Origin: Dasypus novemcinctus
Lineage: Eukaryota; Chordata; Mammalia; Cingulata; Dasypodidae
Reading direction: 5' to 3'
NCBI RefSeq assembly: GCF_030445035.2
Contig: NC_080701.1
Location: forward strand, 13,792,739 to 13,856,738
DNA length: 64,000 bases
Shown here: positions 10,971 to 22,950 of the stretch, in pieces
Layout: the number at the start of each line of letters is the position of its first letter
How positions within the stretch are numbered: the stretch's first letter is position 1
Made by a program: the position numbers and the translations under genes
Notes under the pieces: model-generated
The model's database searches: none
What the model was told of the DNA's origin: nothing
Seen by the model: only the letters and a program-made list of their open reading frames with translations

Positions 10971-11461
10971 TGATGTGGGCTATGGGTGGGAGGCTGTTTG
11001 GCTGTTCATCTCTTCTTGGATAACCTAAGCTGTCTGTGTCCTGACTTGTGGGTGTGGGATGGTGAGAGGCTGCAGTCCTGCCCTTGGTGACCATGGCAAC
11101 GACTCCAGTCCCGGGAAACAGTTTAGCAATGCAAACTCTATAAACTTTAAATATTAAAGGGAAAATGCAAGCCAAATGTGCTAAAAGCTTATCTAGAATG
11201 TAAGAGGTCCATGCTAAAAGCTTACCTAGGATGGAAGATATATAAGCTAATTCAAGCCTATTGAGCACTGAAACAAAGAACGATTTGACCCTTCCTCTCT
11301 GTATAAAAGGAACTCAAAATTCTTGTTTGGGGCTTGGGTTTGAAACAGGAAACTCCTGAGTCCGGCCAGCCATCAATAAATCATTTTTCCTTCTCAAAAT
11401 CATTCCTGAGTCCTGGCCTTTCTATATGCAAATAATTGAACCTCTCTCAACTTCTACAACA
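10971..11461 (+). mobile_element. ERV1-type solo LTR with 4-bp target duplication
   Basis: Starts TGATGTGGGC and ends CTACAACA (TG...CA), flanked by GTAG at 10967-10970 and 11462-11465. It has a promoter-like TGTATAAAAGG near 11301 and a polyadenylation signal, CAATAAATC, near 11374. The 4-bp duplication and layout suit a gammaretrovirus-like LTR. It splits antisense L1 ORF2 sequence that is continuous across the site. No internal region remains, so it formed by LTR-LTR recombination. Confidence 0.75.
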
Positions 11462-12255
11462 GTAGAAGATACCTTTGTCTTTCCAATCTCAGGCAGAAAG
11501 CTTTTAATCTTTCACTTTTAAGTGTCTTTCTTGCTACAGCTTATTTAAGATACTGTTTATCATAAAGAAGTTTTTCTTCTTTGCTAGTTTTCTAAGGCTT
11601 TTTAAAAAAATCATGAATAAGTGTTCAATTTAAACTGACATGTTTTTCCTGTATCCTTTGAGAAGATCAATTTTTCTCCTTTATTCTAATCGTGTGGTAA
11701 ATGAGATTGATTTCTACATGTTAAACCAATATTACATTCCTAGAATAAACCTATCTGCTGTGATATATTATCCTTTTTATAAATTTCTGGATTTGGTTTG
11801 GTAATTAATTAATTAAGGATTTTTTCTATTTCTGTTCCTGAAAGAAACTGGACTGTAATTTTCCATTTTTTTAGTTTCTTTTCTAGGGTTTGGTTATCAA
11901 GGTTACATGGTCCTCATTAAAAGAGTTAGGAAGCTATATAAATTTGTTTTAGTTCTTAAAATGCTTGGAAAAATTCACCAGTCAAGCCACCTGGGCCTAG
12001 ACATGAAATTTTTATGACATGAAATTTTAAATTACAGGTTTAGTTTCTTTAATAGATGTAGGACTTTTCATATTTGGTGTTACTTTTTAGTGTGTTTTTT
12101 CCTTTGAATTGTCCCATTTCATATACATTTTCAAATCTATTGATTAAAATTTGTTTGCAATATTGTTTTATGACTTTTCTAACATATTTTGTTTTGCAGT
12201 GATTTCCACCTTTCTATTTTTAATGATGTTTTCTCTCACTTGTATTTGTTTTTCC

Positions 12256-12483
12256 TTTTTTTTAAAAGATTTATTTATCTCTCCCTTCCCCCACCCCCCG
12301 CCCCAGTTGTCTGTTCTCTGTGTCTATTTGCTGCGTCGTCTTCTTTGTCCGCTTCTGTTGTTGTCAGTGGCGTGGGAATCTGTGTTTCTTTTTGTTGCAT
12401 CATCTTGTTGTGTCAGCTCTCTGTGTGTGTGGCACCATTCCTGGGCAGGCTGAACTTTCTTTCACGCTGGGCAGCTCTCCTTA
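12256..12483 (-). mobile_element. DAS SINE, 5'-truncated, antisense
   Basis: Antisense tail (TTTTAAAAGATTTATTTAT), then the characteristic body AGTTGTCTGTTCTCTGTGTC, TTGTTGTGTCAGCTCTCTGT and TCCTGGGCAGGCTG. It breaks off at GCAGCTCTCCTTA before the tRNA-like head, so only about 230 of some 420 bp are present. Inserted into the antisense L1. The apparent 100-109-codon frames across it are translations of SINE DNA. Confidence 0.85.
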
Positions 12484-14250
12484 GATATTACACCTTTATT
12501 TTCATTCAGTTAAAATAATTTTCTAATTTTTGGTAATCATTTCTTCTTTGACCCATGGATATTTTCAATTGTTTTGTATAATTTGTGTATGCATTTCTGT
12601 TATTGAGTTCTAGTTTAATTTCATTATGGTCAGAGAACATATTCTGAATGATTGCTGTCCTTTAAAATTTTTTGAAACTTGCTCTTGTTTCAGCATATAT
12701 CCATTTTGGTAAGTATTCCATGTATACTTGAAGAGAATATGTCTTCTTTACTTGGTAGGGTCTGTGTTCTATAAAAAGTAGGTAAATTTAATTAATTGTG
12801 CTATTCAAATTTTCTTTAACTGATTATTTTGGTGTGTCTGCTTGTTCTACAAACTATTCAGAAAGATAATGTTGACTCTTCAATATGACTGTGAATTTAT
12901 CTATATATTTTAAAGTACTGCCAATATTTACTTTGTTTTTAGGTTCTATTAGGTGCACACATATTTCGAATGATCACTTTTTGCTAAAATGGACCTTTTA
13001 TCGTTATGAAATGTCCCTCTTCATCTGTAATATTGCTTCTTGCCAAAAAGTTTACTTTGTCTGATATAGTATAACTACTCTCTTTTCTTAGTATTTGCAT
13101 AATACATCTTTTCCCAACTTTTACTTTAGACCTTTCTATTTCTTTATATTTAAGGCATGTCCCTTATAAGGAGTGTAGAATTTTACATATTTTATTTTTC
13201 ATATATGACAGTTTTTGAATCTTAATTGGAATATTTAGTCTGGCTAAATTCAATGTAATTACTTCAATGTTTTGTTTAAATCCACAATCTTATTATTTGT
13301 TTTTTATTTTTTGAATCCATTCTAAGATCTTTTCTTCCTCTTTCATGCTCTTTATTTTCTTCTTCTGTGGGTCTGCTGGTGATGAATTCTGAGTTTTTAA
13401 TTGACTTATTTTTTGTTGTTTAAAGACATGTTTCTTGAATTTTTTCACACTGAAATGGTATTTTTACTGTCTATGGACTTTAGATTTAAGCATTTTGAAG
13501 ATATTATTCCATCATCTTTTGGTGCCCATTATTTCTTTTGAAACTTTAGCTGAAGTCTTGTTGTTTCTCCTTCATAATCTTTTCTACTTTGGTTACTTAA
13601 AAATTTTTGTCTTTGCTTTTGATTTTTAGCAGTTCTACTCTGATGTATCTAGATATGATTTTCTTTATTTTTTTCCTGCTTGAGGTTTGCTGTGCCTTTT
13701 GAATCAGTGGGTTGATGGTTTTTATTATTTTTTGAAAATTCTTACCACAATATAGTTTCATTCCCACTCTTTCTCTCTCTTCTTTTTGGAGTCCAATTAC
13801 ATATGCTAAACGTTTAAATCATATTCTTTAGCTATCTTACACCTTTTTTTGTATTTTCCAATTTTTCTTTCTGTGATTCATTTTGAACATTTTCTTTTGA
13901 TTTATCTCATTGTTAATTCTATGTTCAGTTGAATATCAATAATTGTGTTTTCAGTTCCAGAATTTCCATTTGATTTTTAAAATAGTTTCAGTTATCAAAA
14001 TTTATACCTTGCCTTTTACAATTGAACACATTAGCCACTGTTACTAAAAAATTTGTGTATTATAGGTTCAAAATCTGCATTTCCTGTGGGTCTGTTTCTG
14101 TTGTCTGTTTTTTTCACCCTGATTTTCCATCAATTCTTAATTTTTTGGTGCCTGGCCCTTTTAGATTGAATGCTCTACATGGAGTTTGAAAAATTATAAT
14201 GAGAAGCTGAGGCTCCAGGCAATGTTATTTTTCTCCAATGATGATTTAAT

Positions 14251-15516
14251 TTTGCTTCTAGAAGGCAATTAGGTCTGGAACTGATGACCGTAGTCTAGTC
14301 AGATATTGATAGGTTTCAAAGATTAGTATCAGTCTTTGTGAGGACTGGTTTCTACTGATTTTCTCAAGAGAGTGAAGGGTCTTCTTTTATGATAAAATTT
14401 CTCTCAAGACTTAATAGCCTGAATAGGATCAAATGCTCTTTCCTGAAACAATCCCTTTGGCATAAGGAATGCTATGTACCTTAGGTGAAAACAGTCAGAG
14501 CCCATTCCTGGAAGGGGACTTCAGGAGGAAACCACAAAGTCCACTTCAAATGCTGATTGAAAAGAACATTAAACCAAGACTCAGGAAGTCTGAAGTCTAG
14601 GCCCAACTTTACCATGAATTTAATATATAACCCTGGACATGGCATGTCCTATTTCTAACTTATTTATTTTGCAGAGTAAACCATCTTATCATCAATGAAT
14701 GGCAATTGTGTTTTTGCAATGCTTACACTTCTCTTCCTTTGCTTATCATAGATGTTAGGACCAAAACTCAATGAAATGAGACAATTATAAATACTATGCT
14801 TTTCACTTTTCTGATTTAAAAGAATATATATTGGGTTTCATTATTAATGGAAGCATTTGCTCTATTTTCATATTATATAATTTGTATCAAGTTTTAAAAA
14901 TTTCCTTTATATTTCTAATATAATAATGGGTGCCACTTTTACCCATTATTGGATAATAAATATACTGGAATGTGCTTTTCTCTTTGGAAAAAAAAGAAGT
15001 CTCAGTAAAGTAAGGGAGTAGGATTAAATCAGTTTTTTTTAGATCCTGTTCCATGCAGATGGGTCTCTATATTTACTGTGGGCCAAATGGGACCCCATTT
15101 CACTTCAGCAAAGTAGCTTAGTCATTATTTGACATTCTGTATAAGACTTCATTTGACTAAAGGATTGCAGAGCTAAAGAAATATTTGAGCAGTTGTGTAC
15201 GAAATGATTTTTAAATATTCAGTTTTATTATTCTATAGATGGAAATTAGTAGTCCAAGTATATTTTTTGAGTTTTACAACAAAAACAATAACCCAATGCA
15301 ATTACCATCCTATTAAATCTCTTTAACAAAAAGACAAAGACCAAAATTTCATTTTCAGAGGAAAAGCATATAACTAGAGACTTTATAATGAAACAATATA
15401 ATATGTCCAGATCTGCCACAGCCATGACATTATAAATAAAAGGAAAATTACGAGCATCTTTGCAATTCTTTACACCATACAATGATAAACTTTACAGCTT
15501 AGCTGCTCTGGGCGGA
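14251..15516. other. Unassigned DNA
   Basis: AT-rich, with no recognisable repeat, exon or frame above 80 codons. The boundary with the old L1 to the left is approximate. Confidence 0.4.
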
Positions 15517-16139
15517 TGCAGTTGGCAGAATTCTAAGGTAGCCCCTAAGGTTTCCATCTCCTGGTATATACATTTGTACTCTCAGTGACTCTATCAAACA
15601 TTAATCCAGGTACTGCAGTGAAGTGACTTTGCAGATATAATTAAGTTTCCAAATCTGTTTACCTTAAAATGAGATTTTTCAGATGGATGTGACCTAAGCA
15701 CATCAGCCATTTAAATCTGGGTATAGAGGTCAGAGACTGAGGAAGTCAGAGATTCAGAATGTGAAGGGGATTTGATGTGTGAAATTTCCCCCCTTGCTGG
15801 CTTGATGATGGAGGGGCCCACACAGCAAGGAATGTGGGCAGCCTAGAGGCACTGAGAGCAGCCCCTGGCTGTCAGCCAACCAGGAAACAGAGACCTTGGT
15901 CATACAGCCACAAGGAACTGGATTCTGCCACATCCATGTGAGCTTGGAAGAGGACCCTGAGCTCTAGATTGGAGGTGTAGCCTGGGCTGAGACCTGACTT
16001 CAGCCCCAAGTGTGAGCAGAGAACCCAGCCATGCTGAGCCTGGACTTCTGACCTACAGAAACTGTTGACCATAAATTTGTGTTTTCCTAAACTGCCAAGT
16101 TTGTGGTAATTTGTTCTGAAGCAACAGAAAACTAAGACA
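15517..16139 (+). mobile_element. MaLR/ERVL-class solo LTR, sense
   Basis: Runs from TGCAGTTGGCAGAATTCTAA to AACTAAGACA (TG...CA). Hallmarks of this old LTR class are present: TCCCCCCTTGCTGGCTTGATG in the middle, CCAACCAGGAAACAGAGACC, CACAAGGAACTGGATTCTGCC, GACCTACAGAAACTGTTGACC and TTTGTGGTAATTTGTTCTGA near the end. No internal region is attached. Family-level naming is tentative. Confidence 0.65.
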
Positions 16140-18845
16140 GGGCATCTTAGATATTCTAGGCTAGTCTCATTTTATTTGTGAAGAAAATCATACCCAAAGA
16201 AGTACAAAGAGTAAAGTGATTTGAACCATGTCCAGGTCACTTAGGAAAGTAGGGTGCCTGTTCTCCTTCCTAAAGGACTCTGAAGACAGTCCCACTGATT
16301 CCCATCACCATCTTACACCAGAGCTTTAACACTCAACTTCTAGGAAGTTTTTCTTTTGGATTCACTTAAATTCTGTATTGGAAAACCTCTATTTGAATCA
16401 CCTATCATGCTTGTTACAATGATTATTCTTGGGCCCCACCCAGAGGAATTCTGACTTGGTAGGTGATGCTGATGCACATTAAGGTTGCAGAAACACAATT
16501 ACACACTTTCTGCTGCAGTGAGTGCCCTTTCCTACTTGTTGGCTCCCCAGAGGAGAGCAGAAACATCTGTTCATTATTCTATGCATAATAGGCCATAGCA
16601 TAATTTAGATTACCTCATTCCCTCAAGACCCCAATGAGATAGATTTATCTTAGCATCATTGAAAAGAGTCCAATGTGAGGAACCTTATGTTCTTATCTCT
16701 ACACTTTGCCTGTTTTTCACAGGTAGCCACCATCTCATCTATTCCTTTGTTCTGCTTGCTCCAGCCAAACCCATTATTACCAAAGAAGAAACGTTATTAG
16801 AAGACACCGAAATGACGAATTAATACTCTTCTATGCATAAAGGCCTTGATGGTTTGTTTTCTGAGTGCTGTTAATATCAAGAGAGTTATGTTTCAGACCG
16901 TGGTCAAGGTTTTGGACTTAGTCTCTTTCTTGGATGTTGGGGTAGCAAAAATGCATACTTTGTAAGAAATCGGGTTTCACCATTTTCCCCTGTCAAAGTT
17001 AGGAAGGATATTACTCAGTTCCTAGCTTGAATGAAGGGCTTCTCTGTTCTCATTCCTTATTTGGCTTTCTGATCATCTAGACATAGAATGTATTTTAATA
17101 TTGAATGGTAAGGTGGGAGACACATTTGGGAAAATCTAAAAAAATACCTAATCTGCAAGCCATCATTATGGGCATATCCTAATTAGTTGACTTCTGTTTA
17201 TTATGATATTTAGCAGCAAATATTCTGGACTGACTGAAAAGTTATCCTTTCTCCGTTTAATCCTTGGCATAGTTGTCCAAGAGTGTGACTGTCCTCATGG
17301 TTGGCCTTTAGAGATCAGAGCTCTAAAAGACTTAGATGGATCCAAGTGTTTGAAAATTTGATATGTGATATTTTCAACCCTAGGAAATAAAAAATATACT
17401 CCAGGCTCTTTGTTGCTCAGTGGTGTGAACTTACTGGAGTCTGAACCTTTGCCAACTCACATATGTTATGCTATAGGCAATTGAAAGAGTCTTTACCAGG
17501 AGAGACTGGCCAGTTTAGCTGGGATTCCATCCATTGAATATAGCAAATGGGAGAGGGCAGCCAATTCCTGAAAATGTGCTACTGTTGCACCAGTGTTGCT
17601 GGGGCTGCCATTTTTCAAGAGAAGTCAGAAATGCAATTTTATGGAGATGTATTAATTTTAACTTTGCAAGAAATTCAAATGTTAGAAAACACTGTGTACC
17701 AATCAAGATATATCTGTGGGCAGGCTTTGGACTTTTAGGCTGCCAGTGTGTAATCCAAAGAAATAACCTAGGTTCTTCATAAATTTTCTCTGGATACTGT
17801 CATAAAGCTAAAGATAGTATCCAGAGAAAATGTCCTGCCATTGGAGTCATTTAATGATTACTTTGATAGTATGTACCTCATCTCTTGGGCTCATTTATTT
17901 TTATTAACTATATGGAAATGTTTTTAGCTGATTTGAACTAGAATGTAGTTAGCAATTCTCTATTATCCCACCCTCCAGAAAATTATAGGTCTTTTAGCTT
18001 ATCAATTATTCCAATTAAAATGTAGACTACTCTGGTACATGCTGTGGTACAACACCCAGATCCCCTTCAAGGATGGAAGTCCCCAAACTCCTGTGCTGCA
18101 GGAGTGTTGCCTGATCACCACTCATGGCTGCATGATATAGTGAGTGCAGTCTTTTCATCCTTATGAAGAAGGAGGAACAAAAGCTGGATCACAGTGTATA
18201 TTTGTGGTTTTGTCCCTGAAACATGCTAACTCTCTTTCACTCTGTCATAATATAGACCAAAGGGGCTTTTATTGGTCCAAAGTATTGATGAATCATTTAA
18301 TCAGATTGAATGGAAATTAAGTGGTTAACACATAGTGAGACTCATGCTTTTCAGATATGGAGATAAACCCTATGAGGATTCATGGGTCTACTATGTTGGT
18401 GAAGTTTTTAGGAATCAGGTGGTCTGAGACATGCTGGAACATTTCATTAAAGGAAGAACCAATTATTGCATCTTTTACCTTCTGCCACTAAGAAGGAAGC
18501 ATATTGTTATGATGGGTTGTCAAGGAAGGCTTTCAACTTTGAGTGGAGCTCAGTGCATGAAAGAGGGCTGTAACAGGTCCAGGCTGTGGTGTGAGCATCC
18601 TTGGTGTTGGGCTATAAGACTTAGCAGACCCTATGGTACTCTGGTTTTGCTGAATGCAATAGAAACATGCAGTTATTGATTCTGGTTGTCTAAGATAATT
18701 ATAGTTTTGGTTTTTTTTCCCCCAAGTATGCTTTCCCTGCTCCTTTCTTCTGTTTGTTTTGGAGAATTCCACTCTTACCTCAAGTTGTCCTGGTGTGGTA
18801 GTCAATTAAGTTGCTTCTTATCAAAGATAGGAATAAACCCATTTC
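16140..18845. other. Unassigned DNA, no gene seen
   Basis: 2.7 kb without a confident repeat or coding exon. A short stretch near 17690-17760 (CTGTGGGCAGGCTTTGG, GGCTGCCAGTGTG) vaguely resembles the terminal part of hAT transposon relics. A perfect 16-bp inverted repeat lies at 17783-17831. Frames of up to 90 codons overlap on both strands and carry no domain. Confidence 0.4.
17783..17831. repeat. Perfect 16-bp inverted repeat, 17-nt loop
   Basis: ATTTTCTCTGGATACT at 17783-17798 is exactly reverse-complemented as AGTATCCAGAGAAAAT at 17816-17831, separated by 17 nt. The arms show no mismatch in otherwise diverged DNA. It may be a small foldback, a relic of a MITE-like element, or a locally templated inversion. 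It is not long enough to resemble a typical microRNA precursor. Confidence 0.85.
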
Positions 18846-19240
18846 TTAGTTTCCTATGGCTGCTGCAACAAAGTACCACAAATCGGGCAACTTAAAGCAA
18901 TAGAAATGTATCCTCTTATAACTCTGGAACTCTGAAATCAGGTGCCAGCAGAGCCAATCTCTCTCTGAAATCTCTTGTGTTCCATGCCTTTCTCCTGGCT
19001 TCTGGTGGCTTGCAACAGCAGCATCTCAGTCTCATCCTTTGTCTTCAATTGTCCTTCTCTAGTTATTACCAGGACACCAGTGTTATTGTACTAAGGAACC
19101 ACTCTACTCCAGTATGACCTCATCTTAACAAATCTCATCTGTGATGACCTTTTTCCAGATAAGGTCACATTCTGAAGTAGGTACTGGTGGTTAGGATTCC
19201 ATCATATCTTTTGGGGGCACATGGTTGAACCCATAGAATC
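18846..19240 (-). mobile_element. MLT1-type MaLR solo LTR, antisense
   Basis: Antisense order matches MLT1 LTRs: TTCCTATGGCTGCTGCAACAAAGTACCAC (in pieces), then GGCAACTTAAAGCAATAGAAATG, CCAGGACACCAGTGTTATTG, ATAAGGTCACATTCTGAAGTA, GGTGGTTAGGATTCCATCAT and TTTTGGGGGCACATGGTTGAACCCATA. An ancient eutherian LTR without internal sequence. Confidence 0.75.
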
Positions 19241-20194
19241 CCATGACTTTCAGTGATCAGGTAACTCCTCCACCCAATCCAGTGATTGGTCCCGGAGTGA
19301 GTCTGTGATCCAAGCAGAGACAAACATAATCAGAGACAAACATAAGCAGAGACAAACATTTATCAGATCTGATGGTTTTGAGCTGTGAAAATGTAGGCTT
19401 GAGGTTACCATCACAAGGAGCCAACCCACCTGCAGCAGGAGAGAAGGAAGCCAATAAGTAAAGAGAAATATAGAAAAGCAGAACCAAAAGGAGGAATGAG
19501 AAGGGAGATGAGGAGGAGGGAGGTGCAGGGAGGCTTTGAGTGTCTTGTGTCTGTTCTTGGCCTTTCTAATGATGTGAATCAATAAATGCTCCTTTTGTCT
19601 TAAGCTGGATTTGAGTTGTAACATGTCACCAGTGATAGTCATTGACATCCTGCAAAGATAAATTCACTTTCATGTGCTAAAGTAAGGATACATTCTGGCT
19701 TTTCTTGTTTATAGTGCAGGTATCGTAGAGACATTAGAACATTTTCAAAAGAGGTGGACTCATATACCCTCCCCTTCACCTCTCTGTCACGGAGAAGGGA
19801 AAGTTAAGCTTTCTCCTTATGTAGATTTCATACTTTTATCATCACAGATTGTGGGAAATCTCAGTAGACAAGTGGCTCTGTTGTCTGTTGAATTATAATT
19901 TCTAGTCCACCATCCTAATGAATAACAATTATTTTAGTATTACCCTATATTTAAGTTTTTAGTTTAAAAATTGATGAAATCAAACTTAATTACCTAGAGG
20001 GCATAAACAGTTTGTTTTAGAAAGTTCACTAGAAAAATTCATTTCTTAAAGTTAAATGCATTCTGAGTACTTTACAAGGATTTCTTTCCTTTTTTTTGCA
20101 AAAGTGAACATTTGGCAATACTAAGTTTAAAACTTTTCTAGGTTAAAATTATTATGTCTAATTTCTACGGCAATAACCAGTTTGCAATTACAAA
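19241..20194. other. Unassigned DNA with a 3 x 16-bp tandem repeat
   Basis: No gene or family recognised. A short tandem array of three 16-bp units close to AGCAGAGACAAACATA lies at 19313-19360, units differing by one to three bases. The 132-codon minus-strand frame over 19250-19648 is partly built from that array and shows no domain. Confidence 0.45.
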
Positions 20195-20644
20195 AAAAAA
20201 AAAGGATCTATTCATGATAGTAACAAAAAGGAGAAAATGTCTATGAATAACACTAAATTGAAATGTGTGGATCTCTATAGAGAAAATTACAAAGCCCCAC
20301 TAAGATATATTAAAAAAACTTTGAATAATGTAGACACATAAAATGTTCCTGAAGTGGAGCATGATTAATTTGAAAATGTCAATTCTTTCTAAATTTAATG
20401 TAATTACAATAAAATTCCTACAGAATTTTTCTTTTTGAAATTGCCAAAAAGTTTTTTAACATTCACTTGGAAGAATAAACATGAGATTCACTAAGAAAAT
20501 GCTGAAAAAGAAATATTATGAGGCTGACACAGTATTACTACACTCTTAAAATATTTATTATCATTTATTATAAAGCTATAGCAATTATGTCAGTACTGGT
20601 AGATAAGTTGAGGTATAGATAATTCAGAAGAATAATATAAATAT
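20195..20644 (+). mobile_element. L1 ORF2 fragment, sense
   Basis: Degenerate sense L1 ORF2: AGTAACAAAAAGGAGAAAATG, AGAGAAAATTACAAAGCCCC, AATGTAATTACAATAAAATTCC and CACTTGGAAGAATAAACATGAG recall the segment between the reverse transcriptase and C-terminal domain. No open frame survives. It is followed directly by an inserted L1 3' end of opposite orientation. Confidence 0.6.
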
Positions 20645-21600
20645 GATTTTTAAAATTTTATTTATTTATCTTTTTAAATTAAAGAAGCTATAGATTATAT
20701 AAACATTATGTAAAAAATATAGGGATTCCCATACACCCCACTTCTTCCCCTTCCCATACTTTTCCCCATTTACAACTTCTTTCATTAGGTGGTACATTTG
20801 TTCCAATTGATGAACACATATTGAAGAATTACTACTAACCATGGTCTATGGTTTACATTATGGTTTACTCTTTGTATTGTACAATTTTATAGGTTTTGAC
20901 AAAATGTGTAATGGCCTGTATCCATCATTGCAATGTCATGCAGGACAATTCCAATGTCCCAAAATGCCCCATGTTGCACCTATTCTTCCCTCTCCTTCCT
21001 CTCAGAACTTCTGGTGAACACTCCCTTTAAAATCAATGTTACAAGGTCTTCCATTACTAGAATAATCATAAGTCTACTTTAGTCCATAGTTGCAGTCCCG
21101 CCTTATGTTTGCTTATTTCTCAATCTTGAGGATTTGGGGATGGTAATGCCCACTCTGCTTCCAATTGAGAGGGGCCTTAGATCCCACAGGGTGGATAAAT
21201 GGAGCTGTCTGGCTTGCAGTTGTAGATACTCTCTATTTTTTGGGATGGACATTGTATACCACCATCATTTTGTTAGCTGTCTTAAGAGAGTCCGATGAAC
21301 TGGAGAGTAGGTGTTGGCTGCAAGTTGACTGAGATTCAGGACTCAACTGGCATATGAACAGATAGAAGATTTAAGTCTCTGGAACACATATTTAATGGTT
21401 ATAGTGCTAATTATAGGTTCAAATAAAAGAGGCAGAAGAACCACATGCAGGAAAATTATAAATGAGTTCAACTCTAATACATTGGGGGAATAGGTTTTCA
21501 TATATTCCAAACTAAGGCCTCTGAAAGGGTGCTAAATTCCTGGGATTATCTGCTCTACCTGTAGAGTCTAGATGTATTAAAAAAGATATAATACCTTATT
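20645..21600 (-). mobile_element. L1 3' UTR, antisense, with an inverted upstream segment
   Basis: Left part (about 20645-21245) is antisense L1 3' UTR: GGATTCCCATACACCCCACT, GTGGTACATTTGTTCCAATTGATG, CCATGGTCTATGGTTTACAT, AATTGAGAGGGGCCTTAGATCCCAC. The right part (about 21250-21600: AACTGGAGAGTAGGTGTTGGC, AGATTTAAGTCTCTGGA) matches 1715-1930 of the sense copy on the same strand, so it is inverted relative to its own 3' end. That arrangement fits twin-primed insertion. Confidence 0.65.
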
Positions 21601-21929
21601 AAAAGAGGCAACAGAAACCAATAATAAAGAGTAGAATTATTTAGTATTACTTTTGGAATATTTAGAAAATAGTTTTGGACTCTTACTATATATACCTGTA
21701 AATTTCTGACAGATCAAAACATGAAATGTTAAAAACAACAAAACAACATAAAAATGATAGTGGGAAATACAGGGGAATATTCATTGGATCCAGAGAGAGA
21801 AGTTTTTATTTTTATCCTAAAGGCAATAAAATAGAAAACTAAGAGATTTTAATTCTTAAATAAAAATAATTTAAAACAACCCTTCTCTACTTAAAAATAA
21901 AAAAAAATACAAAGCATAAAACATACAAC

Positions 21930-22517
21930 ACTTTGGGAAAGTGCATAAATGCATAAATGGTATGTTTACATTGAACTGTAGTCTATAAGTGCACAATAAC
22001 ATATCTAAAAACACAATGTATAAACCTTAATTTAAAAATAGTATATTGCTATAAAATGCTAAACATTATATATGAGCCTACAGTGAGTAGTCATCTTTTT
22101 GCTGGTGGAAATTCTTACCTAAATGTTGATGGCTGCTGACTCAACAGGACGGTGGTTGCTAAAGTTGGGATGGCTATAGCAACTTCCTAAAATAAGACAA
22201 CAATGAAGTTTACTGCATCAATTGACTCTTCATTTGTGAAAGAATATAGCATATGATGCTGTTTGACTGCATTTTTACCCATGAGAGAACTTCTTTCAAA
22301 ATTGGAGTCAATCCTCTCAAACCTTGCTGCTGCAAGAATTACCAAATGTGACTCAGACACATGAAGTGAGCACCTGCTATAGGAAAAATGGCATCGATAG
22401 ACTTGCTCAATGCAGGCTTGCCACAGACCTTCAATTCGTAAAATAAAAAAAAAAAATCCCACAATATGTGCAAAGCACAACAAAGCAAAATACAGTAAAA
22501 CGAGGTGTGCCTGTATA
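21930..22517 (-). mobile_element. Tigger1 DNA transposon (pogo/Tc1-mariner), internally deleted
   Basis: Right end carries the antisense 5' terminal region ending ACGAGGTGTGCCTGTA. The left and middle match the antisense 3' part of Tigger1, including TTGATGGCTGCTGACTCAAC, AAAATAAGACAACAATGAAG and TTTCAAAATTGGAGTCAATCCTCTCAAACC. The two parts join near 22320, so most of the transposase gene is missing. The minus-strand frame 22187-22579 includes a remnant of the transposase C terminus. A fossil, with the left terminal repeat lost. Confidence 0.75.
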
Positions 22518-22539
22518 GCATCCCCAACTGTTTTGGTTA

Positions 22540-22950
22540 CTACATTCAGGGTGTATTTTTTCCATCTTTTCAGTTTCAACCTATTTATACCTTTAAATTT
22601 AAGGTGAGTCCCTTTTACCTAGCATATGGTTAGGTCACGCTTTTTTAGCAGTCACGCTTTTTAGATTCTGCCAATCTCTGCCTTTTACTGGAGAGTTTAA
22701 TTCATTTACACTTAAAGTAACTACTAATCATGCAGGAATTTTTTCTGTCATTTTGGTCTTTTGTCTTTGTAGTCTTATACCTGTTCTGACCCTCAATTTT
22801 TCCATTAATGCCTTTATTTATTGTACCATTTTGAGTCCCTTCTTATTTCTTTCTGAAAATATTTTTCATCTATTTTTTTTTGTGGTTAGCAAAAAATTGA
22901 AAATTTAACATCCCAAATCTAAAACATTCATGTTTGATTTGACATCCCAT
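22540..22950 (-). mobile_element. L1 ORF2 fragment, antisense
   Basis: Antisense L1 endonuclease-region text: CAACCTATTTATACCTTTAAATTTAAGGTGAGTCCC (in pieces), ATCTCTGCCTTTTACTGGAGAG, TTAATTCATTTACACTTAAAGTAA. Fragmentary, with no open frame. It abuts the Tigger1 relic. Confidence 0.55.

Larger units (their letters stand above)
8998..14250 (-). mobile_element. Old, nearly complete L1 LINE, antisense, interrupted
   Basis: Opens with a T-tract, then antisense L1 3' UTR (GGAGTCATACACTATGCAAT, ATCCATGTTTTGGAGTG, ATTGCCATTTGGGTTGTTTCCA). It proceeds through antisense ORF2 (about 10165-10970, 11462-13280: CACAATGGTTTATATTCCTA, TTTCATTATGGTCAGAGAAC, GAAATGTCCCTCTTCATCTG) and antisense ORF1 (about 13300-14200). 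No long frame survives, so it is a fossil of an older L1 class. It hosts a CpG-rich patch, an unassigned segment near 9660-10160, an ERV1 LTR and a truncated DAS SINE. Confidence 0.8.

Noticed and set aside
19250..19648. 132-codon minus frame with repeated CLCLS-like residues
   Set aside because: Part of it is encoded by three 16-bp tandem units; no domain.
22187..22579. 130-codon minus frame as a host gene
   Set aside because: Only a short end matches Tigger1 transposase; the rest crosses a deletion junction and the terminal region.
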